Below are positions 17,948 through 26,034 of a stretch of DNA of 64,000 bases, piece after piece. The DNA lies in NCBI GenBank assembly GCA_910575435.1, contig CAJTGI010000004.1, positions 62,001 through 126,000 on the forward strand, written 5' to 3'. The position numbers and the translations under genes were made by a program. Origin of the DNA: Clostridiaceae bacterium (GTDB lineage Bacteria > Bacillota > Clostridia > Lachnospirales > Lachnospiraceae). The notes beneath the pieces are model-generated. The model saw only the letters and a list, made by a program, of their open reading frames with translations. It was not told the DNA's origin and searched no databases. Position 1 is the stretch's first letter, and each line of letters opens with the position of its first letter.

Positions 17948-19327
17948 ATGGCATCACGCATCAAAAATATGACAGAGGGAAGGCCCGCCTCCCTCATTCT
18001 AACCTTCGCCCTGCCCCTGATGATTGGCAATATCTTCCAGCAATTCTACACGGTGGTAGACACCATGGTGGTGGGCAAGGCTCTGGGAGTCACCGCCCTG
18101 GCTGCCATCGGTGCGGCAGACTGGATGAATTGGATGATGCTGGGCGTCATTCAGGGGATTACTCAGGGGTTTGGCATTCTTATGGCGCAGGAATTTGGCG
18201 CGGGCAAATACAAGGATTTACGCAAGTCCGTTGGCTGCTCCGTCACCCTATCCCTGCTTTCCTCCCTGCTTCTCCTAGGCGCCGGCCAGCTGATTGCCCG
18301 CCCCGTACTGGAACTATTGCAGACGCCGCCGGAAATCACCGACAATGCCCTGCTCTATCTGCGCATCATGTATCTGGGCACTCCCGTAGTCATGTCATAC
18401 AACCTCTTCGCCACCATCCTGCGCTCTCTGGGGGATAGCAGAACGCCCCTGCTGGCCATGGCCGCCGCCTCCATCATCAATATCGGGCTCGACCTCCTGT
18501 TCGTGCTTGCCTTTGGCTTTGGAATCGGCGGTGCGGCGGCAGCCACCCTGATCGCCCAGTTGTTCTCCAGCCTCTTCTGCCTCCATCATATTCGCAAGAT
18601 TGAAATCTTGAGCCTCCAGCCTTCTGATTTCTCCTTGCGGGGCCATCGACCTGCTAGGCTCCTGATGCTGGGCTTTCCCATGGCATTTCAGAACGCCATC
18701 ATATCTATCGGAGGAATGATTGTGCAATCCGTTGTCAATGGATTCGGCGTGATTTTCATTGCCGGATTCACCGCAACCAATAAGCTCTACGGCGTGCTAG
18801 AGGTAGCCGCCACATCCTACGGCTACTCCATGGTCACTTATGCGGGACAGAACCTGGGCGCAGGCAAGACGGGCCGCATCCGCAAGGGTATCAGGGCCGC
18901 CATCTTGATTTCCCTAGTGACTTCCGGTCTCATTGCTGCCATTATGCTGATAGGCGGCAAGGAAATTTTAAGTTGCTTTATTTCAGGAACGCCAGCAGAA
19001 ATAGAGCGGACGTTGCAGATTGCCTACCGATACCTTGCCATTATGAGCATCTTCCTGCCCATCCTCTATCTCCTCCACGTGACACGCTCCACCATCCAGG
19101 GCATGGGAAACACCGTGCTCCCCATGATTTCCGGCATTGCAGAATTTATCATGCGAACAATCACCGCCGTCCTGCTTCCCATGGCAATCGGCGAAACGGG
19201 CATCTTCTATGCGGAAGTCATGGCATGGGCCGGCGCAGACTTAATCCTAGTCAGCAGCTATATCAAGATAATCAAAAAGGTGCAAAATGCTTCCAGATCG
19301 GAAAGAACCTCGCCAAAACTAAAATAA
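17948..19327 (+). CDS. MATE-family efflux transporter
   Basis: 459 residues with twelve hydrophobic segments and the internal two-fold repeat typical of MATE/NorM antiporters. The opening MTEGRPASLILTFALPLMIGNIFQQFYTVVDTMVVGKALG, read in pieces, is the family's TM1-TM2 hallmark, and the second half opens with RPARLLMLGFPMAFQNAIISIGG. It exports cationic drugs or metabolites using Na+ or H+. The start at 17948 has a GGGAGGATAGCAC site. It is a single plus-strand gene that converges with the flagellin gene. Substrate unknown. Confidence 0.92.
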   Translation: MASRIKNMTEGRPASLILTFALPLMIGNIFQQFYTVVDTMVVGKALGVTALAAIGAADWMNWMMLGVIQGITQGFGILMAQEFGAGKYKDLRKSVGCSVTLSLLSSLLLLGAGQLIARPVLELLQTPPEITDNALLYLRIMYLGTPVVMSYNLFATILRSLGDSRTPLLAMAAASIINIGLDLLFVLAFGFGIGGAAAATLIAQLFSSLFCLHHIRKIEILSLQPSDFSLRGHRPARLLMLGFPMAFQNAIISIGGMIVQSVVNGFGVIFIAGFTATNKLYGVLEVAATSYGYSMVTYAGQNLGAGKTGRIRKGIRAAILISLVTSGLIAAIMLIGGKEILSCFISGTPAEIERTLQIAYRYLAIMSIFLPILYLLHVTRSTIQGMGNTVLPMISGIAEFIMRTITAVLLPMAIGETGIFYAEVMAWAGADLILVSSYIKIIKKVQNASRSERTSPKLK

Positions 19328-19342
19328 GGCGCAAACCAACAA

Positions 19343-19364
19343 GAGGATGCGCAAACGCATCCTC
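19343..19364. terminator. Strong hairpin between MATE and flagellin genes
   Basis: GAGGATGCG / CGCATCCTC with a CAAA loop, placed between two convergent stops (19327 and 19403). U-tracts are weak on both strands, so it may be a bidirectional terminator or a stabilising 3' hairpin. Confidence 0.6.
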
Positions 19365-19402
19365 TCGCTCCCTGCCTAGATATTGGGAAAATTATTATCC
19401 TA

Positions 19403-20239
19403 CTAGCGAAGCAGGGAAAGTACTCCCTGCGTAGCCTGATTCGCCTGAGCCAGCATAGACTGGCCAGCCTGCTGCAGAATGGACTTGGCAGAGTAGGTCA
19501 CCATCTCCTTCGCCATGTCAACGTCACGGATCTTACTCTCGGAAGACTGCAGATTCTCAGCCATGTTGTCCGCATTGGCAATGGTGTGATCCAATCTGTT
19601 TTGCAATGCGCCCAGTTTGGATCTCTGCTGTGATACAACAGAAAGTGCCTTATTTACAACGGAAATCAAAGGCGAAATTTTGGAGGACGTTGCTGCTCCA
19701 TCTTTTACCTTGACCGCAATCGCACTCACAGTAACCCCCAGTTGTTTAGCAGTCATTGCAGAAATGCTAAAAGTAATCAACTGATTCTTATTGGCACCAA
19801 CCTGAAGCCCCTTATTTGAAAAGCCACCGGAAAGGAGTTTCATCGTATTAAACTCTGTCTGAGATGAAATACGATTGATTTCTGAAGAAAGCGCCTGCAA
19901 TTCCAATGCAATCGCATTGCGATCCGCAGATACGTTGGTATCATTTGCCGCCTGCACTGTCAGTTCCCGCATTCTCTGAATCACTTCGTGAATCTCCCCT
20001 AAGGCACCCTCCGCCGTCTGAATAAGAGACTGGCCGTCCTGAGCATTGGCTGATGCCTGATTCAAGCCCCTGATCTGCCCCCGCATCTTCTCAGAGATGG
20101 AAAGTCCCGCCGCATCGTCTGCTGCCCGGTTTACCCGGTAGCCGGAAGACAATTTCTCCGTGCTCTTTGAGAGCGACTTGTTTGTGATGCCTAACTGCCT
20201 GTTAGTGTTAAGTGCCGCCATATTGTGCTGTACGATCAT
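19403..20239 (-). CDS. hag: Flagellin (hag/fliC type)
   Basis: 278 residues from the ATG at 20239 (MIVQHNMAALNTNRQL); the frame extends 11 codons further but AAGGAGG sits only before this ATG. The N-terminal flagellin domain (residues 1-140) and the C-terminal domain (about 205-278, ending ARQ-like ANQATQGVLSLLR) are both intact. The central variable region is very short (about 60 residues), as in minimal Clostridia flagellins. It polymerises into the filament via type III export. csrA lies directly upstream on the same strand, and a CsrA-like site covers the ribosome site. No other flagellar genes are in the window. The operon is read from the switchable sigma-28-like promoter region at 20.78 kb. 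Confidence 0.93.
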   Translation of the reverse strand: MIVQHNMAALNTNRQLGITNKSLSKSTEKLSSGYRVNRAADDAAGLSISEKMRGQIRGLNQASANAQDGQSLIQTAEGALGEIHEVIQRMRELTVQAANDTNVSADRNAIALELQALSSEINRISSQTEFNTMKLLSGGFSNKGLQVGANKNQLITFSISAMTAKQLGVTVSAIAVKVKDGAATSSKISPLISVVNKALSVVSQQRSKLGALQNRLDHTIANADNMAENLQSSESKIRDVDMAKEMVTYSAKSILQQAGQSMLAQANQATQGVLSLLR

Positions 20240-20245
20240 AAAACT

Positions 20246-20255
20246 ACCTCCTTGT
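20246..20255 (-). promoter_or_regulatory. CsrA binding site over the flagellin ribosome site
   Basis: On the minus strand ACAAGGAGGT overlaps the Shine-Dalgarno and matches the CsrA consensus ACARGGANGU. A second candidate, TTCAGGATGTT, lies about 85 bp upstream. This mirrors the hag leader of B. subtilis, where CsrA represses flagellin translation. Confidence 0.6.
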
Positions 20256-20438
20256 GTTTGCTCTGCCCCCATCCATGGTATGGCAGATTGCGTGATATCA
20301 GGGCGATGCCTTCACCGCCCAATAAACAAGTAAACATCCTGAACGGTCCTACCACCGTCCAGATTTATAGAAAATGGCAAGGCTCTAGGCTACCCCGCCA
20401 TCATCTATCCTTTTGAATTTTTTTGCGAAAGGGACTTT

Positions 20439-20633
20439 TCAGGGTAAAATGTCCTTAGCCCTTTCCTCCCGAGTGCCGGCCCCCCTCTCCAGGACGCTGC
20501 CCCGCACCACCTCAAGCTGCCTGGGCGCATCCACCATCACCTTCACATTATTTTTGCTGCCCCCCAGAACCACCACCCGAATCTCATCGCCGATGGTAAA
20601 ATAATCCCCCGGCCGAATTGTCAAATTCAACAT
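20439..20633 (-). CDS. csrA: CsrA-family translational regulator
   Basis: 64 residues from the ATG at 20633, chosen because GAGG lies six bases upstream and CsrA proteins begin M-L-x-L-T. The sequence MLNLTIRPGDYFTIGDEIRV, then VVLGGSKNNVKVMVDAPRQLEVVR and a charged tail, is a full CsrA/RsmA fold. It differs from the usual start (R-K-x-G-E-x-I) with P-G-D-Y-F, so RNA specificity may be shifted. CsrA dimers bind GGA motifs and block ribosomes; in Gram-positives the main target is hag mRNA. It is directly upstream of the flagellin gene, 200 bp apart, and 90 bp downstream of the inverted repeat of the recombinase segment. No fliW is seen here. Confidence 0.85.
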   Translation of the reverse strand: MLNLTIRPGDYFTIGDEIRVVVLGGSKNNVKVMVDAPRQLEVVRGSVLERGAGTREERAKDILP

Positions 20634-20722
20634 AGCCATCCTCATTTCCACATTTCCTATCTGCATCTGTATCTCACTAAATAGCCCATTCTGTGACACA
20701 TGGCGCAATAGCCCAAACCCTC

Positions 20723-20752
20723 CATGCAACACTTTGCATAAAATGTTGCATG
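20723..20752. repeat. Left 30 bp inverted repeat of the recombinase segment
   Basis: Identical to the reverse complement of 21598-21627. Within the 30 bp the arms CATGCAACA and TGTTGCATG face each other around a 12 bp centre, the form of a tyrosine-recombinase core site. Confidence 0.9.
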
Positions 20753-20777
20753 AAAACGCCATCGGATTATCGGACGC

Positions 20778-20803
20778 ATATCGGCGAAAATAGAGTTTTC
20801 ATA
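20778..20803 (-). promoter_or_regulatory. Sigma-28-like promoter reading csrA-flagellin (present orientation)
   Basis: On the minus strand TATG (20800-20803), 14 bp, GCCGATAT (20778-20785). The -10 is a perfect sigma-28/SigD box; the -35 deviates from TAAA. It lies inside the invertible segment, 25 bp from the inverted repeat. Confidence 0.55.
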
Positions 20804-20881
20804 TTCGATACGCCAGATACCCATCTCAAAAACGATTCGATGCATTAGAAATAACGGAAAAGCAAAAAAGGAGGATTGAAA

Positions 20882-21457
20882 ATGTCAACGACCCAACCAA
20901 TCAAAAGCAAAAAAGACCTATTCGCACTTAAAAACTTCTATTTAAAAAACGAGCCAAATCTGAGAAATTACGCACTAATCTGCACAGGCATCAACACTGC
21001 CCTGCGCATTAGTGACATTCTTGAACTTACATGGGAGGATGTATATGACTTCCGCCAGAAGCGCTTCCGCCCCCATCTCACCCTTAGAGAAAATAAAACT
21101 GGCAAAAAGACTATCATCGCATTAAACAAAAGCCTTCAGAAAGCCCTGGCAACCTACAAGAAAAGCCTGCCCTCACAAAAACCTGAACAATATATTTTCC
21201 CAGGCAAGAAAAGCCCCTCTCTCTCCCGGCAACAGGCGTTCCGAATCATCAAGCATGCAGGCATGGCACTAAAATTTCCCGAGCCAATCAGCTGCCATTC
21301 CCTGCGAAAAACTTTCGGATACCATGCTTGGACGGCAGGAGCCAATCCCACCATCCTAATGATGATCTACAACCACTCCTCCTTCCAAATCACCAAGCGA
21401 TATCTGGGCATTGACCAAGATGACAAAGATCACGTATTCTTAAACCTGAACCTATAA
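20882..21457 (+). CDS. Tyrosine recombinase of the invertible segment
   Basis: 191 residues from the ATG at 20882, after AAAAAGGAGGATTGAAA. The catalytic set of tyrosine recombinases is visible: Arg42 (TALRISD), a beta-hairpin Lys near residues 72-76 (NKTGKK), His139 and Arg142 (CHSLRKTFG), His165 (YNHSS) and the nucleophile Tyr174 (TKRYLGI). The short form, lacking most of the arm-binding domain, is typical of phase-variation recombinases and small integrases of gut Firmicutes. It sits alone between 30 bp inverted repeats. It should bind the 9 bp arms of these repeats and invert the segment. A role for it at other sites in the genome is possible. Confidence 0.88.
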   Translation: MSTTQPIKSKKDLFALKNFYLKNEPNLRNYALICTGINTALRISDILELTWEDVYDFRQKRFRPHLTLRENKTGKKTIIALNKSLQKALATYKKSLPSQKPEQYIFPGKKSPSLSRQQAFRIIKHAGMALKFPEPISCHSLRKTFGYHAWTAGANPTILMMIYNHSSFQITKRYLGIDQDDKDHVFLNLNL

Positions 21458-21556
21458 ATACTTGCAAATTTTCAGAAAAAGGGGCTTGAGAAAACTGCCC
21501 ATAACACATGAATTAATAAAACAGAACAAAATGATACACTTTTTTTAAAAAAGGGT

Positions 21557-21582
21557 TAAGAAATTGTTTTTTCCGCCGATAT
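21557..21582 (+). promoter_or_regulatory. Sigma-28-like promoter at right end of the segment, facing out
   Basis: TAAG (21557-21560), 14 bp, GCCGATAT (21575-21582), 15 bp from the right inverted repeat. Its -35 is nearer to TAAA than the left one. In the present orientation it reads only about 150 bp to the terminator at 21711-21749. Within the 316 bp between 21457 and 21773 only this promoter, the repeat and the terminator are seen. Confidence 0.55.
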
Positions 21583-21597
21583 ATATATCGGAATTGG

Positions 21598-21627
21598 CAT
21601 GCAACATTTTATGCAAAGTGTTGCATG
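21598..21627. repeat. Right 30 bp inverted repeat of the recombinase segment
   Basis: Perfect inverted copy of 20723-20752. The outer flank differs (GCTTG versus CCTCC on the comparable side), so identity stops exactly at the 30 bp. Confidence 0.9.
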
Positions 21628-21710
21628 CTTGTTTTATTAATACAAGCATTCCCCTCTTGAACCAAAAAATACAGTTATCAATCGCATTCAATGATCCACA
21701 TGAACCCAAA

Positions 21711-21749
21711 ACGGCAAGGGAGCCATTTCATGAATCCCTTGCCGTTTTT
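21711..21749 (+). terminator. Intrinsic terminator downstream of the right-end promoter
   Basis: ACGGCAAGGGA (21711-21721) pairs with TCCCTTGCCGT (21735-21745) and is followed by TTTTA. It would end plus-strand transcripts leaving the switch and protect the HAD gene; on the minus strand it may end the HAD transcript. Confidence 0.8.
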
Positions 21750-21772
21750 ATAGTTACATTCTTCTTTTATAT

Positions 21773-22402
21773 TCACAAATCCAACAATTCTGCAAATCGT
21801 GCGATCCTTCTATCTGCCCGGGGCACATCCCCAAATCCATAACTTGCATAAATAAAAGGCACTCCCGCTTCCGCTGCCGCATCACAATCTCCCTGGGTAT
21901 CCCCCACATACACGGTCTCTTGGGGAAGCAGGCCATTTCTCTCTATGACCATGCGAATATTCTTCGCCTTGGACATTCCCGTATTCCCGTAACACTCGAA
22001 ATCCGTCACCAAGGATTCAAAATCATTTTTCCGAAGGAACAACTCAATATAGCCACTCTGGCAATTACTCACCACATAGAGCTCCTTTCCTCCGTCAACC
22101 AAGGCTTTCAATGTCTCCTCCACCCCGGGGAAAAGAATTTTGGCATCACGCTCCTCCAAAACCTTCTGCTCACGAATCACGCAGTCATCCAGCAACTTTT
22201 CCCGCACGTTTTGCGAAACATCCGTAAACAAAAGTTCCCCTATGACATTCATAGGCTTTCCAAAAAGTTGTTTCAAACGCTGGGGCGTGGCATGCGCACC
22301 GCTCCTTCCATCCGTCTCGATAGCAACATTCCACGCCTCTGACACAATCTCCGTAGTATCCCAAAGTGTGCCGTCCACATCTAAAATTATATTTCGTATC
22401 AT
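21773..22402 (-). CDS. HAD-family phosphatase (phosphoglycolate-phosphatase-like)
   Basis: 209 residues. HAD motif I is DVDGTLWDT at residues 8-16, motif II is the LYVVSNCQS strand (about residues 111-119), motif III the Lys of GMSKAKNIRMV (about residue 150) and motif IV the GDTQGDCDAA acid pair (about residues 169-178). The helical cap between motifs I and II marks subfamily IA, such as Gph and PgmB. Substrate is unknown; small sugar phosphates or phosphoglycolate are usual. The start ATG at 22402 follows GAGGTTAGGAAG. It is a single gene convergent with the invertible segment's right promoter, shielded by the terminator at 21711. Confidence 0.85.
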   Translation of the reverse strand: MIRNIILDVDGTLWDTTEIVSEAWNVAIETDGRSGAHATPQRLKQLFGKPMNVIGELLFTDVSQNVREKLLDDCVIREQKVLEERDAKILFPGVEETLKALVDGGKELYVVSNCQSGYIELFLRKNDFESLVTDFECYGNTGMSKAKNIRMVIERNGLLPQETVYVGDTQGDCDAAAEAGVPFIYASYGFGDVPRADRRIARFAELLDL

Positions 22403-22515
22403 CTTCCTAACCTCTATTCCTCTCCATATTTACATCGATTGCAAAACCAAAACCGGCATGAGATGATGCACGCCGCGCTGGATTCCGCAACGCTTCCATA
22501 AATGCATGCCAATTT

Positions 22516-24204
22516 CTATGCCAAATATTTCCCAAGAAACTCTTGCCTGGAACAAGGCCTGCTATAATAAAATCCCTGGATGAAATCTGCGCCCATCTCC
22601 ACCACCTTGGCAAGTTCTTCTTCCGTCTCCACGCCTTCCACGCATGTTTGAAGTCCAATGCTGTGCACCATCTGAATCACATGGCGCATCAGCCTATTCT
22701 CATAATCATTATTCAAAGCCTTCACCGTAAAGCTCCGATCAATTTTCACAATATTTGGCATGGTGCTTCCAATGCTCTGTAGATTGGAATAACCTGTCCC
22801 GAAATCATCCAGCGCAATATTGACCCCCTTCTCCTTCAACTTGTCCCACACATTCTGAATAGAGGGAGAATTCTCCAAATATCCACTTTCCGTCAATTCC
22901 ACAATCACGCTGGAAGGCCGAAGCACCTCGTCCCCAATTCCAGACATGATTTCTTCAAATATGGGACTTTTCAATATCTGTATATAAGAAAGATTGACGG
23001 AAATTTTAAAATCCGGGTACTGCTTCTGACAGGCTTGGCACATGGAGAAAGCGGTGCGGAGTATCCATTTCCCCACTGGAATAATCAACCCGCTTTCCTC
23101 TAGGATAGGCACGAATTCCACAGGGGATACGATTTCCTCCGGGGACAGCCAGAAGCGCAGCAAGGACTCCGCCGCATAAAGCCTTTCCGAATCCGCATGA
23201 ACAATAGGCTGGAAAAACAAGTCAAATCCCGCAAAATCATTTTCAACAGATTCTCGCAAAGCCCGCAGTATCCTGCGCTTTCTCAAAAAGCTGGTATAAT
23301 CTTCTCCTCGAAATATATACGACTGGTTCTTTCCCTGGCTTTTTGCCTGACTCAAGGCGAACTGAGAAATTTTCGTCAAGCCCAGATACCCCAAATGATG
23401 AATATGCTGATTCATGACTATTCCGCTGGAAATGGTATAGACTGCTTCATAATGATGTTCTTCAATCACCCGGTCTACCGCTGTTCGGATACAGTGATAC
23501 AATTCATCTGCCTTCTCGCTGCTGCCTCCATGAAAGTCAAATACCACAAACTCGTCCCCGGACATTCGATACGCATTCTGCTCCGGCGCTATGCACTCCT
23601 CAATGCAGGAAGCAATAGAGCGAAGAACAAAATCTCCATATTCGGAACCAAATTTCTCATTGATATCGCGAAAATCATCTATGCCAATGCGAAGAAGAAA
23701 ACCATCCGGACAGTTTCCCTGAAATTCCTCCAACTGTTTCTGAAATGCCGCCTCGCCCAGCAGACCACTAATATTATCTGCCTTCTGCCGCTTTCCAATC
23801 TCGTTAATGCAGCCAATCATAAAGGCAGGCATATCCATCTCATCCCGTATGATCTTCCCTCGACAATTAATCCAAATGGACTCCCCCTTTTTTCCAAGCC
23901 AGCGATACTGAAGATTATGGTACTCTTTCTCCCCTTTTGCCATCTTATCCAAATCTTCCGACAGCATAGGAAAGTCCTCCTGATGCACAAAATTCTTTAG
24001 AATCTCATTTACACTATGAAATTCATTATCTGAAATATGAAATCTCCCCAATGCCCTCTCTGATATATAGTATCTGTCCTGTTTCATATCATAAACATAT
24101 AGATAATCATCCATGCAGGAAGCAAAATTTGCAATGACTTCCTTAAACTGCTCGTAGATTTCCTCACCCTTCATTTTCATCCTCATTTCTGCGCTACTTG
24201 CCAT
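22516..24204 (-). CDS. PAS-GGDEF-EAL cyclic-di-GMP signalling protein
   Basis: 562 residues from the ATG at 24204 (MASSAEMRMKMKGEE), which has GGAGGAG eight bases upstream; the frame extends further but with no site. Domains in order are PAS-like sensor (about residues 15-120), GGDEF (130-290), EAL (310-555). The GGDEF signature reads SGDEF, a form still compatible with cyclase activity. The EAL domain keeps ExLxR (ESLLRF), the DDFGTGYS metal loop and EGVET, so it should be an active phosphodiesterase of c-di-GMP. No TM segment is seen, so it is cytosolic. Lying next to csrA-flagellin it may link motility to c-di-GMP, but no operon joins them. A 113 bp gap separates it from the HAD gene. Confidence 0.88.
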   Translation of the reverse strand: MASSAEMRMKMKGEEIYEQFKEVIANFASCMDDYLYVYDMKQDRYYISERALGRFHISDNEFHSVNEILKNFVHQEDFPMLSEDLDKMAKGEKEYHNLQYRWLGKKGESIWINCRGKIIRDEMDMPAFMIGCINEIGKRQKADNISGLLGEAAFQKQLEEFQGNCPDGFLLRIGIDDFRDINEKFGSEYGDFVLRSIASCIEECIAPEQNAYRMSGDEFVVFDFHGGSSEKADELYHCIRTAVDRVIEEHHYEAVYTISSGIVMNQHIHHLGYLGLTKISQFALSQAKSQGKNQSYIFRGEDYTSFLRKRRILRALRESVENDFAGFDLFFQPIVHADSERLYAAESLLRFWLSPEEIVSPVEFVPILEESGLIIPVGKWILRTAFSMCQACQKQYPDFKISVNLSYIQILKSPIFEEIMSGIGDEVLRPSSVIVELTESGYLENSPSIQNVWDKLKEKGVNIALDDFGTGYSNLQSIGSTMPNIVKIDRSFTVKALNNDYENRLMRHVIQMVHSIGLQTCVEGVETEEELAKVVEMGADFIQGFYYSRPCSRQEFLGKYLA

Positions 24205-24423
24205 ATAGAATACTCCTCCGTGCATATAACGACTTCTCCAGTCAATGCCGCTGCCATTCATGGAAGAATAAGCCAATCTTGAAATCTAACAGATTTCATG
24301 CATTCCTCTTATTTATTCTATCACACCACTTTTCTTATGACAATGATATTTTTCCATCCTGCTCCTTTTTGCATTTTGTCAATAGAAATGCGACAACTTT
24401 TTTAAAAAAATAAATTGTGTCAA

Positions 24424-25467
24424 TCATGCCAATTTGCCCAATTCCTCCTCAAAGCGTTCCGCAGCTGTTCCATATCCAAATATCTTTCTGGGATAGTTGT
24501 TAATCCATGATTCAATAAATGCAATCTCCTCATGGGTCTTCTGATCAAAATCCGTTCCTTTTGGAATATGTCTCCTGATCAGTTTGTTCTGGTTTTCATT
24601 GCTCCCCCTTTCCCAACTGCTATATGGATGGCAGTAAAACATGCTCGTCCGTTTCCCTTCTTTTCTCGCAGAGTGTTCCAGTCCTTCGTTGTCAGAAAAC
24701 TCAACGCCATTATCAACCGTGATAGTCTTGAAAACTCTCGAAAATAACTCGCCCCACTTCATTTCCAACCTGTCCAGGGCTTCAACGACGGATTCCGCCT
24801 TCTGGTTTTTCAATTTGAGCACAATCTCCTGGCGTGTCTTCCTCTCGGTCAGGACAAGCATGCAGGATTTCGTGACTCCCTGCTTGCCCTTCACCGTATC
24901 CATTTCCCAATGCCCGAAAACCTCCCTGCCATTCACCTCTTGCGGCCTGTTTTCAATGCTTTCGCCAGCACATGCCCTTTTCTGCACTCTAATTTTTTTA
25001 TAATGATTCTTCCTTTTTCCCTTCACAGGAAGGTCCTTATTGGTTAATTTCAGAAAAACTCCAGCATCAATATATCTGTATAAGGTGCGGAGGCTGATGC
25101 TGGTTTTAAACTTTTTCTTTGACCTATTCGCCTTTTCCAATGCTGCAGCCGGGCTGAATTTCTCTTCCACTATTTGATTTTCAATGTACTCTGCCAGTTC
25201 CCTGTCATTGCCTATCTTAAGGCTACGGCCCTTTCCCTGCTTATTCCAGTCATGGGCTTTCTGCCCCAGATCGCTGCTATATCTCTCTTCCTCAGTATAG
25301 TCAGAATTTCTATGTATATATTTCCCACGGTCATACTCACGATATATGCTGCTTCTATGCACATGCAGATACCTTGCCACCTCCGCCTTGCTGTGTCCCG
25401 TATTAAGCATCGTCTCCATCTTAATACGGTCATTTAGCGTAAGTTGTTTAAATCTCCTCTTCTTCAT
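24424..25467 (-). CDS. IS30-family transposase
   Basis: 347 residues from the ATG at 25467 (MKKRRFKQLTLNDRIKM). The N-terminal helix-turn-helix (TLNDRIKMETMLNTGHSKAEVARYLHVHRSSIYREYDRG, seen in parts) is followed by the IS30 DDE core: D in HWEMDTVKG, D in TITVDNGVEFSD and E in RGSNENQNKLIRRHIPKG. All three acids are kept, so the protein may be active. The 24375-24420 region (TTGTCAATAGAAATGCGACAA) is a candidate left end, but I found no matching inverted repeat on the right, where the Xre gene stop is only 38 bp away. The IS may have lost its right end. It marks the boundary between chromosomal genes and the conjugative element. The 220 bp to its left up to 24204 hold no gene. Confidence 0.85.
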   Translation of the reverse strand: MKKRRFKQLTLNDRIKMETMLNTGHSKAEVARYLHVHRSSIYREYDRGKYIHRNSDYTEEERYSSDLGQKAHDWNKQGKGRSLKIGNDRELAEYIENQIVEEKFSPAAALEKANRSKKKFKTSISLRTLYRYIDAGVFLKLTNKDLPVKGKRKNHYKKIRVQKRACAGESIENRPQEVNGREVFGHWEMDTVKGKQGVTKSCMLVLTERKTRQEIVLKLKNQKAESVVEALDRLEMKWGELFSRVFKTITVDNGVEFSDNEGLEHSARKEGKRTSMFYCHPYSSWERGSNENQNKLIRRHIPKGTDFDQKTHEEIAFIESWINNYPRKIFGYGTAAERFEEELGKLA

Positions 25468-25504
25468 AAGTATCCCCCATTCCGGCAGCAAATTATTTAT
25501 CCCA

Positions 25505-26017
25505 TTACAAATCAAATATTTCCTCAAACCTCATTCCCAGGATATAAGCCAACTTGACGGCAACGCCATATGGAATCTTCCTCTTGTTATTTTCATATCG
25601 GTTGTATACAGGCGCATGGATGTCCAGCAAATAGGCAACCTCGTTAGCCTGGAATCCCGCCCCTACCCGGCACAATGCCAGGCATTCCCCCTCCGTAACT
25701 GGCGGGGCGGCCAGATCCATGCAGTATTTGGTGATGCGCCTCCTCCTTCCAGTCGCCTCCATGTCAGCCCTGCGCTTCTCTTCTACGTCTTCCAGCCTCT
25801 TGTCCAATTCCTCGGACTTGTCCAGATAAATGCATTCGTCAGGAATCTCCAATACGTTTGCCAGTGCCATGAACTCCCGGATAGGCATCCTCCCTATGTT
25901 GAATTTGCCATTTTCATAGTTGGACAGCACGTTCTGCCTCATTCCGACCTTGCCTGCCAGCTCGCTCTGGGTCATACCCTTTTTCTTGCGGCACTCCCTG
26001 ATGATTCCTGCATCCAT
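25505..26017 (-). CDS. Tandem Xre-family regulator
   Basis: 170 residues with two helix-turn-helix domains. The first (residues 1-60) reads MDAGIIRECRKKKGMTQSELAGKVGMRQNVLSNYENGK, in parts. The second (about 105-168) opens with EGECLALCRVGAGFQANEVAYLLDIHAPVYNRYENNKRKIP. A charged linker with coiled-coil character (EELDKRLEDVEEKRRADMEATGRRRR) lies between. Such double-Xre proteins bind paired operators. It follows the BspA-like gene at 26035 by 18 bp on the same strand and precedes the IS30 gene. The start ATG at 26017 has GGGGAGGATTTAGAGG upstream. Target unknown; control of the surface-protein operon is a fair guess. Confidence 0.8.
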   Translation of the reverse strand: MDAGIIRECRKKKGMTQSELAGKVGMRQNVLSNYENGKFNIGRMPIREFMALANVLEIPDECIYLDKSEELDKRLEDVEEKRRADMEATGRRRRITKYCMDLAAPPVTEGECLALCRVGAGFQANEVAYLLDIHAPVYNRYENNKRKIPYGVAVKLAYILGMRFEEIFDL

Positions 26018-26034
26018 CCTCTAAATCCTCCCCT

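Larger units (their letters stand above)
20723..21627. mobile_element. Putative inverton: recombinase gene with outward promoters between 30 bp inverted repeats
   Basis: An 845 bp interior (20753-21597) is flanked by perfect 30 bp inverted repeats. It encodes one tyrosine recombinase. Each end has a GCCGATAT box pointing outwards, the -10 element of sigma-28 promoters. The left end reads csrA-flagellin; the right end reads into a terminator at 21711-21749. Inversion would swap which promoter drives the operon. No other cargo is present. A minimal mobile element rather than a switch is the main alternative. Confidence 0.75.
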
